DNA of 35,757 nucleotides from Leptolyngbyaceae cyanobacterium C42_A2020_001 (GTDB lineage Bacteria > Cyanobacteriota > Cyanobacteriia > Leptolyngbyales > Leptolyngbyaceae), in NCBI GenBank assembly GCA_015272515.1, contig JACYLN010000018.1, positions 1 to 35,757 of the forward strand. The letters are read 5' to 3'. The position numbers and the translations under genes were made by a program. Positions 24,606-34,285 of the stretch are shown piece by piece (position 1 is the stretch's first letter; each line of letters opens with the position of its first letter). The notes under the pieces are model-generated. The model was not told where the DNA came from, made no database searches, and saw nothing but the letters and a program-made list of their open reading frames with translations.

Positions 24606-25775
24606 TCAAGCGGGAAGGGTAATTGCCTGTCGCAAAGCTTCAATCGTTGCGATCGCGTGTTTTGCGGCAAGTTCTACTTCAGCTTCGGTGTTAAATCGGC
24701 CAATCCCAAACCGAATCGAGGCATAGGCCAATTCAGTAGAGCGCCCGATGGCCTGCAACACATGGGATGGAGCAGATTTCGCTGAGGTGCAGGCAGACCC
24801 AGAGGAAACGGCAACCACTGGCTGCAAACCCACCAGCAACGCCTGCCCATCCACTCCTTCAATGCTGAGGTTGAGATTACTCGCTAACCGCTGGGTAAGA
24901 TGCCCATTGAGATGAACTCCGCCAATTTGGCTGAGAGATTGCCAGAGGCGATCGCGCAGTTGAGTAATCCGAGCGGTTTCCGTCTCCATCTCATCAATGC
25001 CAAGCTGCACTGCCGTTGCCAACCCCACAATTTGAGGCGTGTAGAGGGTGCCAGAACGCATTCCCCGTTCGTGCCCGCCGCCGTGCAGTTGGGGCGCAAG
25101 CTGCACCCGTGGATTCCGTCGCCGCACATACAAAGCACCAATGCCTTTGGGTCCGTAAATCTTGTGAGCCGTGAGGGACATCAAATCAACATGCATCGCT
25201 TCCACATCCAGCGGCACTTTCCCGATCGCCTGGGCCGCATCCGTGTGAAATAAAATCCCCCGCTGATGGCACAGTGCCCCAATCTCGGCAATGGGTTGCA
25301 ACACGCCAATTTCGTTATTGGCAGTCATCACCGACACTAGAATCGTATCGGGACGCAGGGCATTTTCCAAATCGAGCAAGTCAACCAGCCCATCTGGTTT
25401 AACCGATAAAAAGGTGATATCAAAACCTAGCGATTGCAAATAGCGACAGGGATCTAGCACCGCATTGTGTTCCGTCTCCACCGTGATAATGTGCTTGCCT
25501 CGACTGCAATACGCCTCTGCGACTCCCTTGATTGCCAGGTTATTTGCCTCAGTTGCCCCGCTGGTGAACACAATTTCTTCGGGAGAGGCATTGATTGCCG
25601 TTGCCAACAGTTCTCGCGACTGTTGCACCGCTGCCTCAGCTTCCCATCCATACTGGTGACTAATGCTTGCCGGATTGCCAAAAAACTCAGTGAAAAACGG
25701 CAGCATCACCTCCATCACCCGTGGATCAACCGACGTTGTAGCATGACAGTCAAGATAGATTGGGCGTTGAGACAT
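24606..25775 (-). CDS. Cysteine desulfurase (IscS/NifS family)
   Basis: This PLP enzyme removes sulfur from cysteine for Fe-S clusters, thiolation and cofactors. It begins IYLDCHATTSVDP, with TSGATEANNLAIKG (PLP phosphate site), HTDAAQAIGK, the Schiff-base Lys in SLTAHKIYGPKG, and the persulfide Cys in SSGSACTSAKSAPSHVL. The 389 residues match class I (IscS/NifS-like), not SufS. Cyanobacteria have several paralogues, so I give no symbol. ATG at 25775 (MSQRPIYLD) fits the family; 25823 adds 16 residues without support. It lies 66 nt upstream of lpxD. No iscU or sufE is adjacent. Confidence 0.92.
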   Translation of the reverse strand: MSQRPIYLDCHATTSVDPRVMEVMLPFFTEFFGNPASISHQYGWEAEAAVQQSRELLATAINASPEEIVFTSGATEANNLAIKGVAEAYCSRGKHIITVETEHNAVLDPCRYLQSLGFDITFLSVKPDGLVDLLDLENALRPDTILVSVMTANNEIGVLQPIAEIGALCHQRGILFHTDAAQAIGKVPLDVEAMHVDLMSLTAHKIYGPKGIGALYVRRRNPRVQLAPQLHGGGHERGMRSGTLYTPQIVGLATAVQLGIDEMETETARITQLRDRLWQSLSQIGGVHLNGHLTQRLASNLNLSIEGVDGQALLVGLQPVVAVSSGSACTSAKSAPSHVLQAIGRSTELAYASIRFGIGRFNTEAEVELAAKHAIATIEALRQAITLPA

Positions 25776-25844
25776 CTCCATAAGCGGTTTCGTCACGCGA
25801 TGTATTTCGTTCAGTATGCCCAAATCTCGCGGCAGTTATCGATC

Positions 25845-26270
25845 TCAATAGACGAAAATGCCGCCCGTCTTTTGAATATCGACCGTTGAATTGCCAGGTT
25901 GATCGTCAGGAAGTTGGCGAACCGTTACAGTCACCACATTCTGGTTAGCAGAAACGCTGCACTTCAGGTTGAATCTGGCATCAACCGAATTGATCAGCAG
26001 GTAGATAGGTAAGGGCAATTGGGTGAGTAGCCCAGTCGCACCGGGTTGAAGCTGGCGAGGGGCAAACTCATTGCTGGTTGAAGCATACTCCACAGGAATT
26101 CCTGCTTGGTTTACGATCTGAACTTTGTATGCCTTTTGAGGATTAATGCGGGCAACGGGTTGCCAGGCGGCGGTGATTATGTTTCCAGTGGGAACGGCAT
26201 TTGCCTGAACACTGACTGCTCCAGTTAAAACGGTCACCAGCAGGGCAGCGATCGCGATAGACTTCCGCAT
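25845..26270 (-). CDS. Small secreted protein of unknown function
   Basis: A clear signal peptide (MRKSIAIAALLVTVLTGAVS, cleavage near VQANA) precedes about 115 residues of beta-rich sequence. It contains YKVQIVNQAGIPVEYASTSNEF, a PLPIYLLINSVD strand and NVVTVTVRQLPDD, and ends in an Ile/Val/Tyr strand (GGIFVY). The layout is that of a compact immunoglobulin-like or jelly-roll periplasmic protein. I recognise no named family. It has the same strand as the envelope protein upstream (66-nt gap) and the desulfurase downstream (about 70 nt). Confidence 0.78.
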   Translation of the reverse strand: MRKSIAIAALLVTVLTGAVSVQANAVPTGNIITAAWQPVARINPQKAYKVQIVNQAGIPVEYASTSNEFAPRQLQPGATGLLTQLPLPIYLLINSVDARFNLKCSVSANQNVVTVTVRQLPDDQPGNSTVDIQKTGGIFVY

Positions 26271-26336
26271 TACTTCACTCCTCAGAGGTTGCTCTGAAGC
26301 CAGTCTATCAAGTTTTCATCTCGCGCCGCGATCGCC

Positions 26337-27032
26337 CTACTTACACCGGAGAGAATTAAACACACCTGCCGCTTGTTTCTCGGCCTTAGCACCGATCGCC
26401 GTGACTGTTACCTGGCGTTTGCTGTTGTCAAAAATCGCGACGGCATCATACTTAACTGCATAAACCGGAGGAAGTTCAGCATAGAGAGTGAGTTCACCCG
26501 TTTGAATTCGCACGGGCACTGTGTTGTAGCAAAAACGCAACTCTTGAGTACGTGTGGAGATCACCCGGAAATCTTCACCAGAACGGTAGGAAAAGGAAAA
26601 GTCAGGCGACGAAAACAGATCAGTGGGTTGGGCTGGAGGTGATTCAGGTGGAGAGGGGGTAGGAGTAACCGCTGTTTCCACATCCAGGGGAACACGCGCA
26701 ATAAAGAGTTCCGCCCCCGACAAGTTAGCCACCTCTGCTTCGGTGAGCTTGGCTGGATCTTTGAGAAACGAAGAACTGCTGACGATCGCCACCTTCGCCC
26801 CTCCCAGGTTGGCTCCAAACACCCCTTGAACCGCCCCAGGAAGCTGATAATCCATCAAGCTACGCGAAATCAAAAACGCCCGTTGAGGATCAGCAGCATT
26901 ACCAAAAAACTTATACACCAAACCAGCTAACCCAATAGCAACCAGCAATACAGCACCCACCGTAATCGCGATCGCCTCCCAAATCGTCACCGGATACTGA
27001 GGCTGAGCTTGAGATTCAGACGTTTCGACCAT
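26337..27032 (-). CDS. Single-pass membrane protein of unknown function
   Basis: The 231 residues have one membrane helix near the N-terminus (IWEAIAITVGAVLLVAIGLAG) and then a soluble part. It reads ADPQRAFLISRSLMDYQLPGAVQGVFGANLGGAKVAIVSS, an acidic Pro-rich linker (TAVTPTPSPPESPPAQP), and a second strand-rich segment ending GVFNSLRCK. No family is recognised. I start it at ATG 27032 (MVETSESQAQ). The longer frame to 27182 would translate a 50-residue Pro/Ser-rich stretch that is really the dispersed intergenic repeat at 27071-27180. It sits 180 nt downstream of ilvC on the same strand. Confidence 0.75.
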   Translation of the reverse strand: MVETSESQAQPQYPVTIWEAIAITVGAVLLVAIGLAGLVYKFFGNAADPQRAFLISRSLMDYQLPGAVQGVFGANLGGAKVAIVSSSSFLKDPAKLTEAEVANLSGAELFIARVPLDVETAVTPTPSPPESPPAQPTDLFSSPDFSFSYRSGEDFRVISTRTQELRFCYNTVPVRIQTGELTLYAELPPVYAVKYDAVAIFDNSKRQVTVTAIGAKAEKQAAGVFNSLRCK

Positions 27033-27050
27033 AGAGTTCTCAGGGGTTAG

Positions 27051-27185
27051 GGGCTGGGGAGGATGGGGCAGGAATTGGAGATTAAGGATGGGTGATTGAG
27101 GAGGGGTAGGTTGGGTAATGGGTGATGGGGAGGGTGAGGAAGGCAATCTAAAATCTGCAATCTGCAATCTTCCCGCCTCCATTCC
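27051..27185. repeat. Dispersed AT/purine-rich repeat block downstream of ilvC
   Basis: This block has repeated GGGTGATTGAGGAGGGGTAG and ATGGGTGATGGGGAGGG-like text, then AATCTAAAATCTGCAATCTG. It is related to the copies at 6247-6440 and 30490-30570. It fills the gap between ilvC and the membrane protein gene and contains no convincing gene. Confidence 0.5.
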
Positions 27186-27212
27186 CCATCCTCTCGTTTC
27201 CCATTCCTCCGT

Positions 27213-28250
<1,038 letters not shown>

Positions 28251-28435
28251 TTAATCATATCAAAGATAGATGGAGATAGAGTATCGGTTGAGGTTTTGAC
28301 ACAATTTTGGGAAATGGGGGAAAGACAAATCCGTAGGAAACCTGGTGCTTACCTAGTGCACTGGGGAATGGGAATAGGGTACAGGGTGTGGGATATAGTG
28401 CAGAATGGGCAGAAATCTTTGAGCTAAGGAATCGT

Positions 28436-28918
28436 GTGCGATTTAGAGTCTTTTTACTGGCGGCAATGCTGATGCTCTGGCTGGGGCTGAGAAGTTCGGC
28501 GTGGGCATCGGTGCATCAGTATCCCGAAGGGGCAGACCGGGTAATGTATCGATCGCTCCAGACATTGCGAGATCGCACGGATCAGGCGTGGCAGTTAGTG
28601 CTATTTAAGCGACTGAAGGCAGGGCAGACGGAAAGTATTCATTTACGGCTAGTGGGGTTTCCGGGGGCGGTGGAGTTCAAGCATCCGGCACCATTGCGAA
28701 TTTCGGGCAGCGATCGCGGTTGGGTGGCGGCAGATAGTTTGGCAGAAAATTCACTCTTTCCAGCCAATGTCGGCGAGTATGATGTGTTGCAACCGCTCAC
28801 TGAAGCGTCCACGAGCCGGGTGCTTCAGCTCTTTTTGCCGACTACAGCCGGAGATATTGAATTGATCGTGCCATCTGCGGTTATGCAGGAATGGCGGCAG
28901 GTAGCGGCCTTTAATTAG
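28436..28918 (+). CDS. DUF3122 exported protein
   Basis: This cyanobacteria-restricted family has no assigned function. A signal sequence ([22 protein letters not shown]) is followed by the family pattern [34 protein letters not shown], and [20 protein letters not shown]. It ends [18 protein letters not shown] at 28436 is preferred: AAGG lies 5-8 nt before it, and it puts the signal peptide at the N-terminus. A GTG at 28388 would add 16 residues. Its last 4 nt overlap the convergent pdxH gene. Confidence 0.82.
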   Translation: MRFRVFLLAAMLMLWLGLRSSAWASVHQYPEGADRVMYRSLQTLRDRTDQAWQLVLFKRLKAGQTESIHLRLVGFPGAVEFKHPAPLRISGSDRGWVAADSLAENSLFPANVGEYDVLQPLTEASTSRVLQLFLPTTAGDIELIVPSAVMQEWRQVAAFN

Positions 28919-29559
28919 GGCGATAAGCGCTCGATGATCCAGGTACCATTTTCGCGGCGGTAGCGGAGGCGATCGTGCAGGCGATTGGGTCGCCCCTGCC
29001 AAAACTCGATCGCGTCAGGCACAACCCGAAACCCGCCCCAATGAGGCGGACGGGGAATGTCGCGATTTTCGTAGGTGCGGGTCAGGTTTTCCAGTTGTTG
29101 CTCCAGCACTTGCCGATTGGGGATCACGCGGCTCTGCTCCGAAGCCCAGGCTCCCAGTTGGCTGCCACGCGGACGACTGCGAAAGTACGCCTCCGTTTCT
29201 GCAGCCGCAACTTTTTCAACGCTGCCCTCAATCCGTACCTGACGCTCTAACATCCCCCACCAAAACACCAACACCGCCTGGGGATTTTCGGTCAGTTCCC
29301 GCCCTTTGCGGCTCTCATAGTTGGTGTAAAACACAAAGCCACGCTCATCCACCCCCTTCAATAGCACAATCCGAGCAGAGGGGATGCCGTCTTTAGTGGC
29401 AGTGGCGATCGTCATGGCGTTGGGTTCTACCAGATCTGCCGATAACGCCTGTTTAAACCAGATTTGAAATTGCTGGATGGGATCGGGATGGACTTCCGTT
29501 TCTAGCAGTTGTTGACGAGTGTAACTAAGGCGGAGATCCGCAATGGAGTAGTCAGACAT
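28915..29559 (-). CDS. pdxH: Pyridoxamine/pyridoxine 5'-phosphate oxidase
   Basis: This FMN enzyme makes pyridoxal phosphate in the salvage route. The 214 residues show the order typical of PdxH: an N-terminal [35 protein letters not shown] (FMN), [46 protein letters not shown], and the C-terminal [16 protein letters not shown] substrate segment ending in IERLSP. It starts 7 nt after the prmA stop, so the two are cotranscribed. Its product is the cofactor of the cysteine desulfurase in this window. Confidence 0.96.
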   Translation of the reverse strand: MSDYSIADLRLSYTRQQLLETEVHPDPIQQFQIWFKQALSADLVEPNAMTIATATKDGIPSARIVLLKGVDERGFVFYTNYESRKGRELTENPQAVLVFWWGMLERQVRIEGSVEKVAAAETEAYFRSRPRGSQLGAWASEQSRVIPNRQVLEQQLENLTRTYENRDIPRPPHWGGFRVVPDAIEFWQGRPNRLHDRLRYRRENGTWIIERLSP

Positions 29560-29566
29560 AGCTTTT

Positions 29567-30475
29567 TTACGATCGCCGGATGTTCATACAGCACCACTCG
29601 CCCCGCTTCCACAAAGCTGCAACTACCCAGCCATTTTCTTCTAATGTATCAGCAACGGGTTTTGCCTGATCCAGCAAAATGCCGCTCAAAGCTCCCCAGG
29701 TAGTGGATTTGACGAGGGCAGTCATTTGCGGCACCAGATCAATAATCACTTCTGCCAGGATATTGCACACCAGTCCATCCACGGGCGCATCAATCATTTC
29801 CAACAGGCGATCGACGCTCCCCTCTGCCACTATCAAACGGTCTGAAGCAATTTGATTCAGTTCTCGATTTTCCAGCGTCGATTTAACTGCCAAAGGATCG
29901 GTATCCACCGCGTACACCTTCCGAGCACCCAACATCAGCGCTCCCACCGACAAAATCCCCGACCCACAACCGATATCCGCAACCACCAGATCACGAGGCT
30001 GTTCAACCCCCACAGGAGAATCTCCCAGCCGCATTTCCAGCGCTTCCAGGCAGAGTTGGGTTGTGGCATGATCCCCAGTGCCAAAAGCAACCCCCGGTTC
30101 CAGCTTCAGCAACAAGCGATCGCGATGTTCTGGTAAGGGCAACCAGGCAGGATGAATCAAAAAGCGATCGCCAATTTCCTGCGGTTGCCAATGTACCTTC
30201 CAACTACTTGCCCAATCCTCCTCATCAATCAAATTCCACTGGATTGCAGGTGCCGACAACCCCATACACAGCGCATCTTGCCGCAGCAAAAGCGCCAACG
30301 CCGATAAATCCAGCATTTGCACCTGAATTTGAGGCAGGTAAGCACGCACCAAACTGGAAAAACCCTTACTCTCACTAGAAGTTCCACGACTGCCAAATTG
30401 CTGTAGCCGCCAGAAAATTGAATCTTCCAGCGTCGGGTCACACAGAATTTGAATTTCCCACCAGCTATTTGCCAT
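29567..30475 (-). CDS. prmA: Ribosomal protein L11 methyltransferase
   Basis: PrmA trimethylates ribosomal protein L11 with SAM. The N-terminal substrate-recognition domain ([21 protein letters not shown]) is followed by a linker and the methyltransferase domain. That domain contains the hallmark [16 protein letters not shown], motif [21 protein letters not shown], the acidic strand VYAVDTDP and the family NILAEVI motif. The 302 residues match. It lies downstream of serA, a common cyanobacterial neighbourhood, and 7 nt upstream of pdxH. Confidence 0.95.
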   Translation of the reverse strand: MANSWWEIQILCDPTLEDSIFWRLQQFGSRGTSSESKGFSSLVRAYLPQIQVQMLDLSALALLLRQDALCMGLSAPAIQWNLIDEEDWASSWKVHWQPQEIGDRFLIHPAWLPLPEHRDRLLLKLEPGVAFGTGDHATTQLCLEALEMRLGDSPVGVEQPRDLVVADIGCGSGILSVGALMLGARKVYAVDTDPLAVKSTLENRELNQIASDRLIVAEGSVDRLLEMIDAPVDGLVCNILAEVIIDLVPQMTALVKSTTWGALSGILLDQAKPVADTLEENGWVVAALWKRGEWCCMNIRRS

Positions 30476-30489
30476 GTCAGAAGGAGTCG

Positions 30490-30640
30490 AGAGAAGAGGG
30501 CAGGGGAGAGGGTATGGGGTATGGGGTGTAGGGGGATTTTAGCTTGGAGACTTTAGATTAGGTGGGGATTGGGGGAGTCAGGATGTGGATGAGGTGAGAG
30601 AGGTGGTGAAGGTGAGGGAGTTAGAGAGTGGATGAGTAAG
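30490..30640. repeat. Purine-rich low-complexity intergenic stretch
   Basis: Between serA and prmA the plus strand is a run of GGGTAT, GGTGAG, GAGAGG and GGATGAG-like words with no stable frame. It includes text related to the dispersed repeat (TTTTAGCTTGGAGACTTTAG). I see no gene or clear terminator here. Confidence 0.45.
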
Positions 30641-30694
30641 CGAGTGAGCAACATTCCACCCATCTACCCACTACCCATTACCCCAACCCCTAGT

Positions 30695-32278
30695 TCACAA
30701 CGTCACTGTGTACGCATCTCGGATGCCGGGGACTTTCAAGATCTCTGCCATGATGTTCTCTGGCAAAGGATCGTCGATGCTGAGTACCATGACGGCATCA
30801 CCTCGAACGATTTTGCGCCCAACCTGCATACTGGCGATATTGACATTGAAGCTACCCAGAAGGGAGCCGATCTTGCCAATGATCCCCGGCATATCGCGGT
30901 GCATTGTAAACAACATATAGCGATTGGGGGGAACGTTCACCGGAAACTCGTCTACGTTGGTGATGCGAATTTCGGAATCGCCCAACAGCGCACCGGAGAC
31001 GGAATGTTCGCCCAGCGAGCCTTTGGCAGACAGTTGCAATGAGCCGGTGTAGTCTTTAATGGCAGCATCGCGAGTTTCGATGACGTGAATGCCGCGTTCT
31101 TTGGCTTCCAGGCTGGCGTTGACGTAGTTGACTCGCTCTTGCAAAGCGTGGGAGAGCAGTCCTTTGAGGGCAGCAACGACGATTGGTTGGCTCTGGTTGG
31201 TTGCCAGTTCGCCCTGAAGCCGGACGTTGAGCGATTCAATGCGTCCGCCAGCGAGTTGTGCTACCAGGTTGCCCAGCGTTTCTGCCAGTTGCAGGTAGGG
31301 GCGCAGTTGTTCCAGCAGATCAGGACGGAGACCGGGGATGTTAACGGCTGACCGGGCGGGTAAACCGAGTAGTACATCGCGAATTTGCTCTGCCACGTCG
31401 ATCGCCACATTGATCTGAGCCTCTTCCGTGGAGGCTCCCAGGTGAGGCGTTAACACCAGTTCTTTGCCCACACTCCGCAGGCTAGAATCGGCTTCTAACG
31501 GTTCGTTTGCGTAAACATCCAGCGCCGCTCCAGCAATTTTGCCCTGCTTTAAGGCTTCAACCAGGGCTTTTTCATCGATAATGCCGCCCCGCGCGCAGTT
31601 GATAATGCGGGTAGTGGGCTTCATTCTGGCGATCGCGGCTTCGTTAATCAAATTAGTGGTTTCTGGCGTTTTGGGCAGGTGCAGAGTGATGTAGTCTGCC
31701 TCTTGCAGCAAAATATCCAGGTCTACCAACCGACAACCCAATTGCTCTGCCCGCTCGTGAGAAACGAAGGGATCATACGCCAACAGCTTCATTCCCATTG
31801 CCTGGGCAACCGTGGCAACGTGAGCACCAATTTTGCCGAGTCCGACTACGCCTAGCGTTTTTTTGTAAACTTCAACCCCCGTAAAGCTTTTGCGATCCCA
31901 CTGACCGCTTTTCACGGATTGATTGGCATCTGGGATGTAGCGCGACATACTCATCATCATCGCCAGGGCGTGTTCTGCCGCTGCGATCGTGTTGCCTTCT
32001 GGCGAGTTCACGACAATGATGCCTTTGCGGGTTGCGGCTGGAACGTCCACGTTATCCACTCCAACCCCGGCTCGACCGATGATTTTCAGGTTGTTGCCCG
32101 CATCAATCACATCTTTCGTAACACGAGTACCGGAACGAATCATCAGAGCGTCGTACTCTGGAATGATCTGAATCAGTTCATCAACTGGGAGATTAGTTTT
32201 TACATCAACCTGGGCGACTTGAGATAGGATGTCAATCCCAGCTTGGTCGATTGGATCGGAAACAAGAACCTTTGGCAT
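30695..32278 (-). CDS. serA: D-3-phosphoglycerate dehydrogenase
   Basis: This enzyme oxidises 3-phosphoglycerate, the first step of serine synthesis. The 527 residues are the long type 1 form. The substrate/NAD core contains [18 protein letters not shown] (dinucleotide loop), [15 protein letters not shown] (catalytic Arg), PLEADS (Glu) and [15 protein letters not shown] (catalytic His). An intervening ASB domain follows (about 320-450), then a C-terminal ACT domain ([21 protein letters not shown] ... IASMQVGRK) that is the site of serine feedback in some relatives. ATG at 32278 (MPKVLVSD) is the standard start; 32320 adds 14 unrelated residues. It is divergent from the TIGR03790 gene. Confidence 0.96.
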   Translation of the reverse strand: MPKVLVSDPIDQAGIDILSQVAQVDVKTNLPVDELIQIIPEYDALMIRSGTRVTKDVIDAGNNLKIIGRAGVGVDNVDVPAATRKGIIVVNSPEGNTIAAAEHALAMMMSMSRYIPDANQSVKSGQWDRKSFTGVEVYKKTLGVVGLGKIGAHVATVAQAMGMKLLAYDPFVSHERAEQLGCRLVDLDILLQEADYITLHLPKTPETTNLINEAAIARMKPTTRIINCARGGIIDEKALVEALKQGKIAGAALDVYANEPLEADSSLRSVGKELVLTPHLGASTEEAQINVAIDVAEQIRDVLLGLPARSAVNIPGLRPDLLEQLRPYLQLAETLGNLVAQLAGGRIESLNVRLQGELATNQSQPIVVAALKGLLSHALQERVNYVNASLEAKERGIHVIETRDAAIKDYTGSLQLSAKGSLGEHSVSGALLGDSEIRITNVDEFPVNVPPNRYMLFTMHRDMPGIIGKIGSLLGSFNVNIASMQVGRKIVRGDAVMVLSIDDPLPENIMAEILKVPGIRDAYTVTL

Positions 32279-32651
32279 GGCGGGCGAAGAGAATAAAAAA
32301 CAGCAGAGTCGCCTGAGCAATGGGAACCCAACAATCCAATAAATTCACCATCCATAGAATATGGCTGGGTGAATTGGGGGTATCCCTCCACTCTCTTTCT
32401 AAAGAAAACGATTTGGGGGACGCGCAGAGAAACCGACTTTTTAACATACGTCATTTTGAAACCAATTCTCGAATTCTGCCTGATTTTTTAATTTGGGAAT
32501 CGGGAATCGGGAATCGGAAAAAATATACCTGTAGGGGTAACGCCTTGTTCTTACCTCTGTAATGGCAAATGGGAAGTGGGTGGATTATCCGGCATCTGGG
32601 TAAAATGCCGTGATAGTTATGGTGTTCATTTAGTGATTTTTTGGCAGGTCT
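32279..32651. other. Divergent intergenic region with heptamer repeats
   Basis: This region, about 370 nt long, separates serA and the TIGR03790 gene. It holds three tandem copies of GGGAATC (32495-32515). Text of the CTGTAGGGGTAACGCC dispersed-repeat type lies at about 32530-32550. Both promoters must lie here, but no convincing -35/-10 pair stands out. The frames across it have no protein character. Confidence 0.5.
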
Positions 32652-33701
32652 GTGAGTTTCCGTTTGTTTTTGGTTAGAGTGGCGATCGCGGTTCTATTTG
32701 TGCTTGGGTTGCAAAGCTGTGAATCGCTGGATCAGCTTTCGGCACCGATGGAACCCTGGTTAACCTCGGACGAGTTGGTGGTGCTTGTCAATCAGGCAGA
32801 TCCGTTGAGTGTGCAAATTGGGGAATATTACCAGCAGCAGCGCCAAATTCCGCGCAGAAATGTGATTTCCGTGAATTTTGTGCCGGGTCGCGCTGAACTG
32901 TCGCCTGAGGAGTTTCAGCAATTAAAAGAGATTGTGGATGCTCAAGTTCCTGCTTATGTGCAGGCGTTTGCCTTAACCTGGGCAGAGCCTTATCGAGTAG
33001 GGTGTATGTCAATTACGTCAGCGTTTGCGCTGGGGTTTGATCAAGCCTATTGTGCGGGGGGATGTCAACTTACAAAGTCGAATCCCTATTTCAATAGTCG
33101 AAGTCATCAGCCTTATCAAGATTTGCGAATTCGCCCGACGATCGCGATCGCAGCAGCCGATTTTAACGCCGCAAAAGCCTTGATTGACCGGGGTATGGCA
33201 TCAGACAACACCTATCCCACAGGAACGGCGTACCTGGTGAGCACAAATGACAAAAACCGCAATGTGCGTGCTGCCATCTACCCTCAAATCAAGCAATATT
33301 TATCGTCCCGGTTCAATATTGAAACCATTAATGCCAACGTCTTGCAAAACAAGCCAGATGTGATGTTTTACTTTACAGGATTAGCTGAAGTGAATGAGTT
33401 GACCAGCAACTACTTTTTGCCAGGGGCGATCGCTGATCATCTGACTTCCTTCGGCGGCATGTTAACAGACAGTTCGCAAATGAGCAGCCTGCGGTGGTTA
33501 GAAGCGGGCGCAACAGGCAGCTACGGCGCAGTGGTTGAACCCTGCAATTTCCCTCAAAAATTCCCCAATCCTGGCATTGTCATGACGCACTATCTCAACG
33601 GCGACACCCTGCTAGAAGCCTACTGGAAAAGCGTTGCTATGCCCGGTCAGGGAATTTTCATTGGAGAACCACTGGCGCGTCCATTTGCAACCTATCAATG
33701 A
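32652..33701 (+). CDS. TIGR03790-family lipoprotein
   Basis: The N-terminal FLVRVAIAVLFVLGLQSC ends in a lipobox, predicting a lipoprotein. The family pattern follows: ELVVLVNQADPLSVQIGEYYQQQRQIPRRNVI near the start, FALTWAEPYRVGCMSITSAFALGF, and LPGAIADHLTSFGGML. Then come the C-terminal EAGATGSYGAVVEPCN, HYLNGDTLLEAYWKSV and GQGIFIGEPLARPF. The family occurs in cyanobacteria and planctomycete-like bacteria and has no experimentally known role. The final part resembles caspase/gingipain-fold proteins in outline (inference). It starts with GTG at 32652 after a weak AGGT. The stop is 5 nt from the remnant on the other strand. Confidence 0.83.
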   Translation: MSFRLFLVRVAIAVLFVLGLQSCESLDQLSAPMEPWLTSDELVVLVNQADPLSVQIGEYYQQQRQIPRRNVISVNFVPGRAELSPEEFQQLKEIVDAQVPAYVQAFALTWAEPYRVGCMSITSAFALGFDQAYCAGGCQLTKSNPYFNSRSHQPYQDLRIRPTIAIAAADFNAAKALIDRGMASDNTYPTGTAYLVSTNDKNRNVRAAIYPQIKQYLSSRFNIETINANVLQNKPDVMFYFTGLAEVNELTSNYFLPGAIADHLTSFGGMLTDSSQMSSLRWLEAGATGSYGAVVEPCNFPQKFPNPGIVMTHYLNGDTLLEAYWKSVAMPGQGIFIGEPLARPFATYQ

Positions 33702-33706
33702 CTCCA

Positions 33707-33997
33707 TCACAATTTTTTGGCTTTGCCAATGTACATGACCGATTGATCATTATTCATTGTGACGTTGAATTGACTCATTTTTCGATAGTGCTGGTAGGCA
33801 GCGATATGCTCTATCAGCGTTTCGCCAAAGATGTTGAAGCCTTTGATCTCGATTGATTGAAAACCAAGTTCACTCAAACTATTGCTCAACTCCATTGGTT
33901 GAATAAATTTGTGCCAATCGTGAATAGCACACGGAATTTCACATATAGCAAAGTGCTGAGTAATGAGGACTGAGTGCTGAGAATGCAATCCAGTCAC
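33707..33997 (-). pseudogene. C-terminal remnant of a UbiG-like methyltransferase
   Basis: Homology-like sequence begins at about 33945 with IHDWHKFIQPMELSNSLSEL and runs through IEIKGFNIFGETLIEHIAAY to QSVMYIGKAKKL. This is the C-terminal end of UbiG/Coq3-type SAM methyltransferases. The SAM-binding half is gone. The first 20 codons (TGLHSQHSVLITQHFA) are translated from a short repeat, GTGCTGAG ... GAGTGCTGAG (about 33953-33981), which probably marks the deletion edge. No start codon with a ribosome site is seen. It is presumably non-functional. Confidence 0.7.
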
Positions 33998-34031
33998 TTC
34001 AGGACTTTCAGCAGTTCGATAGTCCTAACCC

Positions 34032-34047
34032 ATAGCAGTACTGCTAT
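34032..34047. repeat. 16-bp perfect palindrome
   Basis: ATAGCAGTACTGCTAT is self-complementary over all 16 bases. It lies between two gene remnants. This hairpin sequence resembles dispersed cyanobacterial repeats and may have mediated or followed the deletions here. Confidence 0.5.
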
Positions 34048-34104
34048 AACAGATCTTCCAGTAACCAAATCATGATCAGTCGAGATTTGAACGTGCGATT
34101 CCCA

Positions 34105-34275
34105 TTACAATTGATGATTTTTATCAGATGCTTGCAGTGCTACCACGGGTAGTTGAGCCAGCCAATCGTTTAACGTTTGAGTCGAGTTTTGCTTCCAGAC
34201 AGTGTAACTCACTCGGACGCGATCGCTGACGTACTGATGCAACAGCTCATCCCAAACGTCAAACTCTGCCGTCAT
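34105..34275 (-). pseudogene. N-terminal remnant of a DUF547 protein
   Basis: The frame from ATG 34275 reads TAEFDVWDELLHQYVSDRVR, then VSYTVWKQNSTQTLNDWLAQ and LPVV. This is the opening of DUF547 domain proteins (F-x-x-W-D-x-L-L-x-x-Y-V ... R-V-x-Y ... L-x-x-W-L). The rest of the domain, normally more than 150 residues with conserved Asn/Tyr/His motifs, is missing and the frame ends at 34105. The dispersed palindrome at 34032 follows. It is probably a truncated gene. The longer reading to 34314 overlaps the acidic-protein gene and is not needed. Confidence 0.65.
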
Positions 34276-34285
34276 GCGATCGTGC

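Noticed and set aside
26988-27182. N-terminal extension of the membrane protein to 27182
   Set aside because: The extra 50 residues translate the dispersed repeat and are Pro/Ser/Gln-rich; the ATG at 27032 directly precedes the conserved-looking part.
32495-32515. GGGAATC repeats as a CRISPR-like or iteron array
   Set aside because: Only three contiguous heptamers, no spacers and no replication or cas gene nearby.
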